A stretch of DNA of 64,000 bases, taken from assembly GCA_964633145.1 (NCBI GenBank), contig CAZWFE010000005.1, positions 10,150 through 74,149 of the forward strand, read 5' to 3'. Shown one piece after another: positions 8,273 to 17,709 of this stretch. Below the pieces are notes generated by a model, which was not told where the DNA came from, did not search any database, and saw nothing but the letters and a program-made list of their open reading frames with translations. The DNA comes from CAJXSD01 sp964633145 (GTDB lineage: Bacteria > Pseudomonadota > Alphaproteobacteria > Rhodobacterales > Rhodobacteraceae). A program made the translations under genes and the position numbers. Numbering within the stretch: position 1 is the first letter of the stretch; each line of letters begins with the position of its first letter.

Positions 8273-9255
8273 AAAAATATCAGGTGCTTGGTATCGGGAA
8301 CGCGATTGTTGACGTCATTTCACGCAGTGACGATACATTTTTGTCAGACAATGCCATCGACAAAGGGATCATGCAGTTGGTCGACCAAGAGCGTGGCGAA
8401 TTTTTATACGATGCCATGACAAACCGTGTTCAGGCGCCGGGTGGATCGGTGGCCAATACGCTGGCGGGTTTGGGTGAATTGAAGCTGCGCACAGGGTTTA
8501 TCGGGCGTGTGGCTGATGATGAACTGGGCCGCTTCTATGCGCAGGCCATGGACCAAGAGGGCACCGATTTTGTAAACCCGCCGGTGGCAGCAGCTGATTT
8601 ACCAACATCGCGTTCAATGATTTTTGTGTCGCCTGATGGGGAACGGTCGATGAATACATATTTGGGCATTTCTGCCGATCTGGGCCCTGATGATGTGGTG
8701 GACGCTGTTGCACAGGATGCAGAGATCGTGTTCCTTGAAGGATATTTGTTTGACAAAGATCCCGGCAAAGAGGCATTCAAAAAACTGGCGCGCCTGTGTC
8801 GTGCCGCGGGTGGACAGGCCGGCATTTCGATTTCCGATCCATTCTGCGTCGAACGCCACCGCGACGATTTTTTGCATCTGATCGAACATGAATTGGATTT
8901 TGTCATCGGCAACGAAGATGAGGTGAAATCCCTGTTTCAGACCGATGATTTGGACAGTGCCTTGGACCGTTTGGCAAAAATTGCGCCTTTGGTTGTTTGC
9001 ACACGTTCAAGTGATGGGGTCAGCGCCATTCGCAATGGCCAACGCGTGGATGTGCCTGTTGATAAGATTGTTGCCATTGACACAACGGGCGCAGGGGATC
9101 AATTCGCGGCTGGATTCCTTTATGGTTTGGCCACCGATCGCGATTTGGCGACCAGTTGTAAAATGGGCTGCATCGCCGCGGGCGAGGTGATCCGCCATAT
9201 CGGACCACGCCCTGAAACGCCGGTCGCCGAATTGTTTGCCGCCGCCGGTCTGTTG
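8269..9255 (+). CDS. Adenosine kinase, PfkB family (3' end lost in gap)
   Basis: Ribokinase-fold sugar/nucleoside kinase. Seen: the opening GIGNAIVDV, the substrate block GGSVANTLAG, the first PfkB signature, and the second with the catalytic Asp in DTTGAGDQFAAGF. The 329 visible residues run to AAAGLL, about where relatives end, so probably only the stop and at most a few residues are missing. Family members in this group are annotated as adenosine kinase; the exact substrate is inferred. It overlaps nth by 4 nt. Confidence 0.82.
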
Positions 9256-9355
9256 NNNNNNNNNNNNNNNNNNNNNNNNNNNNNNNNNNNNNNNNNNNNN
9301 NNNNNNNNNNNNNNNNNNNNNNNNNNNNNNNNNNNNNNNNNNNNNNNNNNNNNNN
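9256..9355. other. Assembly gap (100 N)
   Basis: Exactly 100 N, the usual placeholder for a join of unknown size. It removes the stop of the kinase gene and the 5' part of the GlcNAc-transferase gene. The transferase needs roughly 200 or more missing residues, so the real gap is longer than 100 bases or the two contigs are not truly adjacent. Confidence 0.95.
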
Positions 9356-9356
9356 A

Positions 9357-10358
9357 TTGGGCATGGCCCGCGATATCCCAACGGGGTTAAACGTGCGCAT
9401 TGGCAGCCAATGGTGGTGCCTGCGCCGGTCGACCGTTCAACGTGTTTTGAAATTCACACGCCGTAATCGGCGCATCATCCAGTTTTTCAAAACCACATGG
9501 ATCCCTGACGAGATATTTTTCCAAACAATCGTACCGCGCCTGATTCCAGCGGATGAAATTGAAAACCGGCCCCCCACATTTTTGCATTTTTCAAACTATG
9601 GCTTGCCGATATCATTTTATCCCGAGCATTATGATTTTCTGGTGGATCAGGACGTGTTTTTTGCCCGCAAAATCGGCCGCGGGTCACCATCGTTTATTCA
9701 AAAATTGTGGGACCTTTATGCCAGTGATCTGGTGTCAACGCAGGTGGTGCAAAATGGCAAAGAATTGATTACAGATATCCAAGCCGCAGGTCGGACAGGC
9801 AGACGGTTTGGGGGGCGGTTTTTTGATCCAGCCCAAACACTGCGCCCTGATCAAAGCGTGACTTTGGTCGTAACAGCAGATGATGATCTGCCATCGCACT
9901 GCAACCAGCCGCACCATGGGTTTGTCTTTGCCGGGCCAGTTACGGGGCGAAATGGGGCGGTGGCGGATCAAATTCCATTTATGGATCGTGCGGCACGATT
10001 GGAAAATCCATGTTTGGTTTTGGCTGTTCTTTGCTTTGGTCAATCCGCGCAACATACGACAATGTTTGTTCATCCTGCAGATGCGGCGGCGTTGACCAAG
10101 CTAGCGCAGTTGCGGGGGCAGGTGCGCGTGATTATTGACAGCGCTCTATCCAATTCCCATGCATCCGAATATCCCCCGCGATTGGGCGAATTAGACACCC
10201 AATGGCAAAATGGACTTGCTGATATTATCAGACAGGTTAAATGCGATCATAACGGGCAGGTGTTTGATGTACCAAACACCCTGTCACGCACAGATGCCCG
10301 CGCATGGATATTGGCGCGGTTAAACCAGACAGAGGATACAGATGGCCTATCACTATGA
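9357..10358 (+). CDS. Beta-1,6-N-acetylglucosaminyltransferase, Core-2/I-branching family (5' partial)
   Basis: C-terminal part (333 aa) of a glycosyltransferase of the Branch family (GT14-like). The family hallmark GSQWWCLRR lies near residue 16, followed by TTWIPDEIFFQT. The region after about residue 120 corresponds to the extra C-terminal module (DUF5928) of Rhodobacterales homologues. The codon taken as a TTG start at 9357 is not real: the N-terminal nucleotide-sugar region is lost in the preceding gap. It probably acts on cell-surface or capsule polysaccharide. Its stop lies 17 nt inside the HIT gene. Confidence 0.8.
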   Translation: MGMARDIPTGLNVRIGSQWWCLRRSTVQRVLKFTRRNRRIIQFFKTTWIPDEIFFQTIVPRLIPADEIENRPPTFLHFSNYGLPISFYPEHYDFLVDQDVFFARKIGRGSPSFIQKLWDLYASDLVSTQVVQNGKELITDIQAAGRTGRRFGGRFFDPAQTLRPDQSVTLVVTADDDLPSHCNQPHHGFVFAGPVTGRNGAVADQIPFMDRAARLENPCLVLAVLCFGQSAQHTTMFVHPADAAALTKLAQLRGQVRVIIDSALSNSHASEYPPRLGELDTQWQNGLADIIRQVKCDHNGQVFDVPNTLSRTDARAWILARLNQTEDTDGLSL

Positions 10359-10722
10359 TGACACAAATATTTTCGCCAAGATCCTGCGCGGCGAAATCCC
10401 AAATAAAACCGTTTTGGAAACCGAACATTCCCTAGCGTTCGAAGATATCGCCCCCCAAGCCCCAATCCATGTGTTGGTGATCCCCAAGGGGCCATATGTC
10501 AGCTATGATCATTTCGCCCAATCCGCCAGTGATGCAGAAATCGTGGATTTCACACGCATGATCGGCAAGGTTTGTGAAAAATTGGGCGTGCAGCCGCCGC
10601 ACGGTGATGGGTTTCGCGCCATCGCAAATACTGGCGCCCATGGTGTACAAGAGGTCCCGCACCTGCATGTCCATATCTTGGGCGGGCGTATGCTAGGGCG
10701 TATGCTGCAACGCGCTGAATAA
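10342..10722 (+). CDS. HIT-family nucleotide hydrolase/transferase
   Basis: Histidine-triad protein of 126 residues, the length of the HINT/PKCI-like branch. The triad appears as PHLHVHILGG near the C-terminus, and the DIAPQAPIHVLVIPK strand is typical. HINT enzymes hydrolyse nucleoside phosphoramidates such as AMP-lysine; the in vivo substrate is unknown. It starts inside the 3' end of the glycosyltransferase gene and converges on the ABC ATPase gene with 4 nt between the stops. Confidence 0.88.
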   Translation: MAYHYDDTNIFAKILRGEIPNKTVLETEHSLAFEDIAPQAPIHVLVIPKGPYVSYDHFAQSASDAEIVDFTRMIGKVCEKLGVQPPHGDGFRAIANTGAHGVQEVPHLHVHILGGRMLGRMLQRAE

Positions 10723-10726
10723 TCCG

Positions 10727-11659
10727 CTAGGTTGACTTGGTCAGGGATAAAAACACGTCTTCCAGGTCGGCCTGTTCCGTGCGCACATCGGCGATTGTAA
10801 TGCCGGATGATTTTACAAATTGCAAAACATCATCGGCCGTTATGTCCTGCGCACGATAGCTGAATACGATCGATCCATCATCACGCCGCTGGGTGGTGAT
10901 GTGATCAGATTGCGGCAATTGGGCAACGGGTTGCGCTGGCTGTATGACCAGCGATTTTGCATCCAATTTTCCCAACAGGTTTTTGGTCGTATCCTGCGTG
11001 ACAATCTGGCCTTGTGATAGAATGGCGATTTCGTCGCACATTTCTTCGGCCTCTTCCAGATAGTGGGTGGTCAGGATAATTGTCATGCCGCGTTCACGAT
11101 TCAATCGGCGTACATTTTGCCACAGCATTTGACGCAATTCGATATCCACACCTGCAGTGGGTTCGTCCAAAACCAATATCTGCGGGTGATGCACCAATGC
11201 CTTGGCCAATAACAACCGCCGGCGCATGCCCCCTGACAGGGTGCGCGCATAGGCATGTGCTTTGTCTGTCAGGCCAACCATTTCTAAAATGGCATCACTT
11301 TGGCGGTCTTTGGTGGGAATACCGTACAGTCCTGCTTGGACCTCTAATGCGCCGCGTGGGGTGAAAAACGGGTCAAGGTTCAATTCCTGTGGCATGACGC
11401 CGATGGCCGCGCGCGATTGGCGGGGCGATTGATCTTGGTCAAAGCCCCAGATACGAATCGATCCACTGGTTTTATTCACCAAGCCCGCCAAAATATTTAT
11501 CATTGTGGATTTTCCCGCACCGTTCGGTCCCAACAGACCAAAGATGGATCCGCGCGGGATCGACAGGTCTACGCCCTTTAGTGCAAATTTTTCCGGCTGA
11601 TTGTGCTGTGCCGCATAGGTTTTCACCAAATTTTTGATTTCTATGGCTGCTTGGGTCAT
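10727..11659 (-). CDS. ABC-2-type transporter ATP-binding protein
   Basis: ATPase subunit of 310 residues from an exporter of the ABC-2/DrrA-YadG class. Walker A GPNGAGKST, signature LSGGMRRR, Walker B ILVLDEP and the H-loop TTH are all intact. The C-terminal 90 residues form the regulatory extension usual in this class. The start is the ATG at 11659; the frame is open upstream but the initial MTQAAIEIKN fits the family. No ABC-2 permease gene is next to it, so its partner is elsewhere or was lost at a contig boundary. It is divergent from the zinc-finger gene. Confidence 0.8.
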   Translation of the reverse strand: MTQAAIEIKNLVKTYAAQHNQPEKFALKGVDLSIPRGSIFGLLGPNGAGKSTMINILAGLVNKTSGSIRIWGFDQDQSPRQSRAAIGVMPQELNLDPFFTPRGALEVQAGLYGIPTKDRQSDAILEMVGLTDKAHAYARTLSGGMRRRLLLAKALVHHPQILVLDEPTAGVDIELRQMLWQNVRRLNRERGMTIILTTHYLEEAEEMCDEIAILSQGQIVTQDTTKNLLGKLDAKSLVIQPAQPVAQLPQSDHITTQRRDDGSIVFSYRAQDITADDVLQFVKSSGITIADVRTEQADLEDVFLSLTKST

Positions 11660-11728
11660 TGCGGTACTTGCCCCCTTGGATGTAATCGCGCATAACATAT
11701 TGGAACCAAAATGCAAAAGGAAATGCCA

Positions 11729-11905
11729 ATGTCAATGCAAGCTCCTGAAACCCGTGTCGTGGAAACCTATCGCGTTGCCTGTGACGGTGGCGAAGGCGCC
11801 TTGGGCCACCCCCGCGTTTGGTTACAAATCCCTACGGACAAAGGTTGGGTGGAATGCCCATATTGCGATGCCAAACTGGTTCATCGCGATCATCAAGACC
11901 AGTGA
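11729..11905 (+). CDS. CHCC-type zinc-finger peptide (NDUFS6-like)
   Basis: Protein of 58 residues with the zf-CHCC pattern: Cys18, His27, Cys43 and Cys46 (ACDGG, GHP, CPYC). The fold is that of the C-terminal domain of complex I subunit NDUFS6; bacterial stand-alone versions are widespread in alphaproteobacteria and have no agreed role. Four in-frame ATGs occur (11711, 11723, 11729, 11735); AAAGGAA at 11716-11722 suits 11729 best. Confidence 0.8.
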   Translation: MSMQAPETRVVETYRVACDGGEGALGHPRVWLQIPTDKGWVECPYCDAKLVHRDHQDQ

Positions 11906-11940
11906 TGGTTGTTTGAATACATCCTTTTACCACGGACGTG

Positions 11941-11962
11941 TCACATTTTAGCCCAAATGTGA
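11941..11962 (+). terminator. Hairpin after the zinc-finger gene
   Basis: TCACATTT (11941-11948) pairs with AAATGTGA (11955-11962) around a 6-nt loop, 35 nt after the stop. The sequence then enters the gap, so a following U-tract cannot be judged. Confidence 0.4.
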
Positions 11963-11965
11963 ATC

Positions 11966-12065
11966 NNNNNNNNNNNNNNNNNNNNNNNNNNNNNNNNNNN
12001 NNNNNNNNNNNNNNNNNNNNNNNNNNNNNNNNNNNNNNNNNNNNNNNNNNNNNNNNNNNNNNNNN
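11966..12065. other. Assembly gap (100 N)
   Basis: Second 100-N placeholder. It hides the first codons and the promoter of polA. Only a few residues of polA are missing, so polA is close to the contig edge. Confidence 0.95.
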
Positions 12066-12067
12066 CA

Positions 12068-14851
12068 GGACATCATTTGCATTTAATTGATGGGTCGGCG
12101 TTTATTTTTCGCGCCTTTCATGCGTTGCCCCCTTTGACGCGGAAATCCGATGGGTTGCCCGTGGGCGCAGTCAGCGGGTTTTGCAATATGCTGCTGCGGT
12201 ATATTGAGGGCAACACAGGCCCCGATGCGGCCACCCATTTGGCGGTCATTTTTGACAAGGGCAGCCATACATTTCGCAATGACATGTATGATCAGTACAA
12301 AGCAAACCGCGATGCCATGCCCGAGGATTTGCGCCCCCAAATCCCCCTGACCCGTGACGCAACCCGCGCCTTTAATATCGCATGCGAAGAAATTCAGGGA
12401 TATGAGGCCGACGACATCATCGCGACACTGGCCCATCAGGCGCGTGACGCGGGCGGGCGTGTGACGATTGTCAGTTCTGACAAAGATTTGATGCAGCTGG
12501 TCGGCGGCGGTGTCGAAATGTTTGACGCCATGAAAAACCGACGGATTGATCGTGACGGGGTGTTTGAAAAATTCGGCGTGTTTCCCGAACGCGTGGTTGA
12601 TGTTCAGGCCTTGGCCGGTGACAGCGTTGATAATGTGCCCGGTGCGCCCGGGATCGGCATAAAAACTGCGGCTTTGTTGATCAATGAATATGGTGATTTG
12701 GAAACGCTGCTGGAACGGGCGGGCGAAATCAAACAGAACAAGCGCCGCGAAACATTGATAAATCACGCCGACCAAATCCGTCTGAGCAAGCGGTTGGTCG
12801 AATTGGATGCCAACACACCGCTGGATTTCACGCTGGATGATCTGGAACTGCGCGATCCCGAACCTGAGGTTTTGTTGGATTTTCTGGCGCAAATGGAATT
12901 TCGCACCATCACGAAAAAGGTCGCCGAAAAATTTAACCGCACTGCGCCGGAAATCAATGATACCCCACAGCAAATGGCATCAGAACCCATTGCGGCAACA
13001 ACGGTTGGGTTTGACGCGGATCAATATGTTTGCATTCGTGACGTGGAAACATTGGACGCATGGTGCGCGCAGATCACTGAATTGGGCTATGTCGCTGTGG
13101 ACACCGAGACCACGTCACTGAATGAAATGCGCGCAGAATTGGTGGGTATTTCATTGGCCACGGCACCAGGTGTCGCGGCCTATATTCCCATTGCGCACAA
13201 AGATGGCGCGGCGGATGATCTGTTTGCCACCGAAAGCTTGGTGGAAAACCAGCTAACCATGGACCAAGTGTTTGACCGTTTGGGGCCAATATTGACCGAC
13301 CCTGCGATTTTAAAAATTGGTCAAAACATCAAATACGATGCCAAGATTTTTGCGAATTTGGGGCAGGATATTGCACCCTTTGATGATACGATGTTGCTGT
13401 CTTATGCCCTGCATGGTGGTTTGCATGGGCATGGGATGGATACGCTCAGCGATCGGTATCTAAACCACACCCCCATCCCGATCAAAGAACTGTTGGGGTC
13501 AGGAAAATCGGCAATCACCTTTGATCGTGTGCCCATCGATCAGGCCACGCCTTATGCAGCCGAAGATGCGGACATCACCCTACGCCTTTGGCAATTGTTT
13601 AAACCCCAATTGCATCAGGCCAGCGTGACCACCGTTTATGAAACGATGGAACGCAGCCTAGTGCCGGTTTTGGCCAAAATGGAACGCGCAGGCGTTTTGG
13701 TGGATCGCGATACACTCAGCCGTATGTCCAATGCATTCGCCCAAAAAATGGCCGCGCTTGAGGCGGAAATTCACGAATTGGCAGGCCAGTCATTTAACGT
13801 GGGTTCACCCAAACAGCTGGGTGAAATCATGTTCGACAAATTGGGGTATGAGGGCGGCAAGAAAGGCAAAACAGGCGCCTATGCCACCGGTGCCGACATC
13901 CTTGAGGATTTGGCGACCCAACATGTATTGCCTGCGCGCGTGTTGGATTGGCGGCAGTTGTCGAAACTGAAATCCACCTATACCGATGCCTTGCAAGATC
14001 ATATCAATCCGACCACGGGGCGGGTGCATACATCGTATTCTATTGCGGGGGCCAATACGGGCCGATTGGCATCGACCGATCCAAACCTGCAAAATATCCC
14101 CATCCGATCAGAAGAGGGCCGCCGCATCCGCGAGGCATTCATCGCCCCACAGGGCAAGGTATTGGTCAGTCTGGACTACAGCCAAATTGAATTGCGTATC
14201 TTGGCCCATGTGGCCGGTATTGGCAGTTTGAAACAGGCGTTCCGTGATGGACATGACATCCACGCCATGACGGCATCGGAAATGTTTGACGTGCCATTGG
14301 ATCAGATGACATCCGATATCCGCCGTCAGGCCAAGGCGATTAACTTTGGCGTCATTTACGGCATTTCTGGGTTTGGTTTGGCGCGTAACTTGCGTATCCC
14401 CCGGGCCGAGGCACAGGCCTTTATCGATCGCTATTTCGAACGGTTCCCCGGGATCAAGGATTACATGGACGCCACCGTCGCCTATGCCAAGGAACACCTA
14501 TGTGTAAAAACCCTGTTTGGGCGTACCATCCATACACCTGAAATCAACGCCAAGGGACCGACCGCAGGCTTTGCCAAACGTGCGGCCATCAACGCCCCGA
14601 TCCAAGGGACCGCAGCGGATATCATTCGCCGTGCAATGGTGCGCATGCCGGCCGCGATTGCGGATTTACCCGCAACGATGTTGTTGCAGGTCCACGATGA
14701 ATTACTGTTTGAAGTCGATGCAGAGGCGGTCGATACGCTGATCGCACGGGCCAAGGATGTGATGGAAAATGCAGCCGATCCTGTTGTGCGTTTGGATGTA
14801 CCGCTGATTGTGGATGCAGGGCAGGGCGACAACTGGGCCGTGGCGCATTAG
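12068..14851 (+). CDS. polA: DNA polymerase I (first codons lost in gap)
   Basis: Replication and repair polymerase that removes Okazaki primers. Three domains are visible: the 5'-nuclease (about 1-290), the 3'-5' proofreading domain and the polymerase domain. The proofreading site looks functional: Exo I VDTETTS, Exo II GQNIKYD and Exo III YAAEDAD. Polymerase motif A is SLDYSQIELR, motif B RRQAKAINFG and motif C VHDELLFE. The readable frame begins at codon 12068 (Gly-His-His) ahead of the conserved LIDGSAF, so about 5-10 N-terminal residues are missing. The TTG at 12077 is not the start. Confidence 0.95.
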   Translation, partial: GHHLHLIDGSAFIFRAFHALPPLTRKSDGLPVGAVSGFCNMLLRYIEGNTGPDAATHLAVIFDKGSHTFRNDMYDQYKANRDAMPEDLRPQIPLTRDATRAFNIACEEIQGYEADDIIATLAHQARDAGGRVTIVSSDKDLMQLVGGGVEMFDAMKNRRIDRDGVFEKFGVFPERVVDVQALAGDSVDNVPGAPGIGIKTAALLINEYGDLETLLERAGEIKQNKRRETLINHADQIRLSKRLVELDANTPLDFTLDDLELRDPEPEVLLDFLAQMEFRTITKKVAEKFNRTAPEINDTPQQMASEPIAATTVGFDADQYVCIRDVETLDAWCAQITELGYVAVDTETTSLNEMRAELVGISLATAPGVAAYIPIAHKDGAADDLFATESLVENQLTMDQVFDRLGPILTDPAILKIGQNIKYDAKIFANLGQDIAPFDDTMLLSYALHGGLHGHGMDTLSDRYLNHTPIPIKELLGSGKSAITFDRVPIDQATPYAAEDADITLRLWQLFKPQLHQASVTTVYETMERSLVPVLAKMERAGVLVDRDTLSRMSNAFAQKMAALEAEIHELAGQSFNVGSPKQLGEIMFDKLGYEGGKKGKTGAYATGADILEDLATQHVLPARVLDWRQLSKLKSTYTDALQDHINPTTGRVHTSYSIAGANTGRLASTDPNLQNIPIRSEEGRRIREAFIAPQGKVLVSLDYSQIELRILAHVAGIGSLKQAFRDGHDIHAMTASEMFDVPLDQMTSDIRRQAKAINFGVIYGISGFGLARNLRIPRAEAQAFIDRYFERFPGIKDYMDATVAYAKEHLCVKTLFGRTIHTPEINAKGPTAGFAKRAAINAPIQGTAADIIRRAMVRMPAAIADLPATMLLQVHDELLFEVDAEAVDTLIARAKDVMENAADPVVRLDVPLIVDAGQGDNWAVAH

Positions 14852-14865
14852 GTGTGTCGCGCCCC

Positions 14866-15096
14866 TTAGGACGGTTGTTTTGTGATTGCGGCAACGAACC
14901 GGCGTACGATGGGGGATACGATCAGGATTGTTGGAAATGCAATCGCCCAACTGATGATCCACGCGTTCATCCATGACGCGCCAAATCCCACATCCCATCC
15001 GATGGCGCGCAGGGTTGCGATGCCAGACACGATCAATGACATCAGCCCCGAGACAAGAAAGCCAAACATAATTGGGGCAAAGCGGGGGTGAATCAT
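14866..15096 (-). CDS. DUF2798 small membrane protein
   Basis: Protein of 76 residues with two predicted transmembrane helices (about 9-31 and 44-66) and a short charged tail. The repeated helix pattern with G-L-M-S-L matches the DUF2798 family, whose function is unknown. AGGAG precedes the ATG at 15096 by 6 nt. It converges on polA with only 14 nt between stops and no obvious terminator. Confidence 0.7.
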   Translation of the reverse strand: MIHPRFAPIMFGFLVSGLMSLIVSGIATLRAIGWDVGFGASWMNAWIISWAIAFPTILIVSPIVRRFVAAITKQPS

Positions 15097-15182
15097 GGGG
15101 GGCTCCTGTTCAATTGTCTTTAAATCTTAATATTCAATATGTCGAATGTAAAGCCCAAGGTGCGCCAGCCCACAACCGCGCA

Positions 15183-15803
15183 CTAACCCTCTAATTCGGC
15201 GGATGGAACGATTGGGAAAAATTGCCCGCCAGAGCGCAGACCAAACCAAGATACATCTTGGTATGTGTCATGGGTGCCAATATCAATCAGCCTGTAAAAA
15301 CTTTTGCGATCGATCAATGCTTCTAGCCCTGCGCGCACATGAACATAGGGGGCGGGTTCATCCGTTTGCGGATCGCGCATGACGCGAATGGGGTTGTCTG
15401 AATTGGCGATTGTGACATCGCCCACATGGGTTTCGAAACAAATCTCTTGGTCTGGGCCTGCATTTTTGACCGTAAAATCAATCGCAACAAAGGGGGCGTC
15501 ATCGACGGTTATGCCCACCTTTTCTACGGGTGTGACCAGAAAATATTTGTCACCATCTTTGCGCAGGATCGATGAAAACAGTTTGACCAATTCAAAGCGC
15601 CCAATCGGGGTGCCCAGATAAAACCATGTCCCATCACGGGCAATGCGCATATCCAAATCCCCGCAAAATGGCGGGTTCCATAGATGCACGGGCGGCAAAC
15701 CTTTGGTTTTTTGGGCTGCACGGGCGGCGGTTGCCAAATTCTCTGCGTTGGGTTTCGGTGAAATTTTGCCACACATTCGTTTTGCCATTTCCCTAATTTG
15801 CAT
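15183..15803 (-). CDS. DUF1285 domain protein
   Basis: Soluble protein of about 206 residues with the DUF1285 core: GLPPVHLWNPPFCGD, then MRIARDGTWFY and GTPIGR. The family is widespread in proteobacteria without a defined role. The start is uncertain: the ATG at 15803 follows TTAGGTG; a second ATG at 15788 follows AGGGAA very closely; 15824 is also open. It is divergent from the moxR operon with under 40 bp between starts, suggesting shared or overlapping promoters. Confidence 0.75.
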   Translation of the reverse strand: MQIREMAKRMCGKISPKPNAENLATAARAAQKTKGLPPVHLWNPPFCGDLDMRIARDGTWFYLGTPIGRFELVKLFSSILRKDGDKYFLVTPVEKVGITVDDAPFVAIDFTVKNAGPDQEICFETHVGDVTIANSDNPIRVMRDPQTDEPAPYVHVRAGLEALIDRKSFYRLIDIGTHDTYQDVSWFGLRSGGQFFPIVPSAELEG

Positions 15804-15841
15804 TACACCTAATATATAGAACAAACTTATTGGAGTGCAAA

Positions 15842-16846
15842 ATGTCTGATCCTGAAAATCTGGTACAATCTATCGACGACCTGTCTGCACGCCTATCCGC
15901 GGCAAAAACAGCGATCAATACCAGATTTATTGGACAAACGCGCGTGGTGGATCAGGCGTTGACTGCCGTTTTTGCTGGGGGCCATGCGGTGTTAATCGGT
16001 GTTCCGGGTTTGGGTAAAACGCGGCTGGTGTCCACGCTAGGGCATGTTTTGGGGTTAAATACGTCCCGCATTCAATTTACGCCCGATTTAATGCCCAGCG
16101 ATATTTTAGGGTCCGAAGTGTTAGAAGGCCCAGACACAGCACGATCCTTTCGGTTCATTCCGGGGCCAATTTTTTGTGAATTGCTGATGGCTGATGAAAT
16201 CAACCGCGCCAGCCCGCGTACACAATCTGCCCTGTTACAAGCAATGCAGGAAAAACAGGTCACCACAGCGGGCCAAACCCGTGATTTGGGGGCACCATTT
16301 TTGGTTCTGGCCACCCAAAACCCCCTAGAGCAAGAGGGCACATATCCCCTGCCTGAGGCGCAGTTAGACCGGTTTTTGCTGCGTATTGATGTAGGTTATC
16401 CTGATTTGGACACGGAACGAAATATCGTTTTGGCCACCACCGGCCTGTCTGATGATCTGCCTGATCCGGTATTTTCCCCAGCCGATATCGTCGCCGCACA
16501 GCGGCTGTTGGCACAGGTGCCTGTTGGGCAGGGCTTGATGGATTTTGTGTTGCGATTGGTGCGGGCCTGTCGTCCGGGGACTGCTGACGCACATCCCTTG
16601 GCGAACCAACATCTGTCATGGGGGCCGGGGCCACGGGCGTCACAGGCCTTTGTTCTGGCGGTGCGCGCGCATGCCGTGATCCGCGGTGTGTCCGCGCCCA
16701 CGATGCGTGACGTTGTTGATTTGGCCCCTGCGGTGCTGTCGCATCGGATGTCGTTAAAATTTTCTGCACAGGCGGCCGGTGTGTCCATGGCAGATGTCAT
16801 TGCGCAAATCGTCGCCGATTTAGATGCCCAAGGCCAGGCTGCATGA
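15842..16846 (+). CDS. MoxR-family AAA+ ATPase
   Basis: AAA+ chaperone-like ATPase (334 aa). Walker A is GVPGLGKT (53-60) and Walker B is in LLMADEIN; the following sensor region QNPLEQEGTYPLPEAQLDRF is the family signature. MoxR proteins work with VWA-domain partners in folding or metal insertion of client proteins, often envelope-related. GGAG at 15832-15835 supports the ATG at 15842. It is the first of four tightly coupled genes: its stop overlaps the DUF58 start by 4 nt. Confidence 0.92.
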   Translation: MSDPENLVQSIDDLSARLSAAKTAINTRFIGQTRVVDQALTAVFAGGHAVLIGVPGLGKTRLVSTLGHVLGLNTSRIQFTPDLMPSDILGSEVLEGPDTARSFRFIPGPIFCELLMADEINRASPRTQSALLQAMQEKQVTTAGQTRDLGAPFLVLATQNPLEQEGTYPLPEAQLDRFLLRIDVGYPDLDTERNIVLATTGLSDDLPDPVFSPADIVAAQRLLAQVPVGQGLMDFVLRLVRACRPGTADAHPLANQHLSWGPGPRASQAFVLAVRAHAVIRGVSAPTMRDVVDLAPAVLSHRMSLKFSAQAAGVSMADVIAQIVADLDAQGQAA

Positions 16847-17709
16847 CAGATGTGTCGCCCCTAGCAACCGACGCGGCCCAACTGGATGCAGGTCTGGCCC
16901 CGCTGTTGTTGCAGGCCGAACAGCTGTCGCAAGCGGTGGCGGCGGGTGAACATGGGCGGCGGCGGCCTGGGGTCGGGGATGATTTTTGGCAATTTCGCCC
17001 CTTTACCGCTGGGGTAGATACGCAAAAATCCGTTGACTGGCGGCGCTCTGCGCGCGCTGAGCAACTGTATGTGCGCACCTTTGAATGGAAAACGGCGCAA
17101 TCGCTGGCGCTGTCGGTGGACAACAGCGCAAATATGCATGATCGGGACAGCCCCAGCAAATGGGCGGTATCTGTCGTATTGGCTACGGCCTTGGCAGGGG
17201 CGGCTGTTCGCGCAGGCGAACGGGTGGGCAGTTTGGATAACAGCGTGCCGGTGGGCTATGGCCATGGTCAAATTGCACGCATGATGATGTCATTTTCTGA
17301 TACGCCCGATACAGCAGACAGCCATGGGCCTAGATTGGTTCCCAAATCCAAGGCAGCGATTTTTTCCGATTTCTTGGGGGATCTGGCGTCAACGCATAGG
17401 GCATTGGAAATGGCACATGATCGCCAAGTTAGCGGCATTTTGGTGCAGGTTTTAAATCGTGACGAAGTGGGCTTTGCCTTTCGCGGGCCGGTGGTTTTTG
17501 CCGATCCGCAGGGGATGCTGCACCATGAAACGCAAGGGGCGCATGATTTGCGCGATCGGTATTTGCAGCGGTTGGCGGAACGGTTCGACCTGCTGGATCA
17601 GATGGCCGTTGCAGCTGGATGGCGGGTTGAACGGGTTGTCACGGATCAATCGCTGCTAAATGCTGTGACGCGCTTGCACAGTTTGTTGTCACAAGGGCAG
17701 GTTGCATAA
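16843..17709 (+). CDS. DUF58 domain protein
   Basis: Protein of 288 residues of the DUF58 family, the regular partner of MoxR. Typical blocks are GRRRPGVGDDFWQFRPF and the central SVDWRRSARAEQLYVRTFEW, followed by a VWA-like segment beginning LALSVDNSANM. There are no membrane helices. The 4-nt overlap upstream and 1-nt overlap downstream mark strict co-translation. Confidence 0.88.
   Translation: MTDVSPLATDAAQLDAGLAPLLLQAEQLSQAVAAGEHGRRRPGVGDDFWQFRPFTAGVDTQKSVDWRRSARAEQLYVRTFEWKTAQSLALSVDNSANMHDRDSPSKWAVSVVLATALAGAAVRAGERVGSLDNSVPVGYGHGQIARMMMSFSDTPDTADSHGPRLVPKSKAAIFSDFLGDLASTHRALEMAHDRQVSGILVQVLNRDEVGFAFRGPVVFADPQGMLHHETQGAHDLRDRYLQRLAERFDLLDQMAVAAGWRVERVVTDQSLLNAVTRLHSLLSQGQVA

Noticed and set aside
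12083..12973. Long open frame antisense to polA
   Set aside because: It is a shadow of the polA coding frame, has no ribosome site and resembles no protein family.
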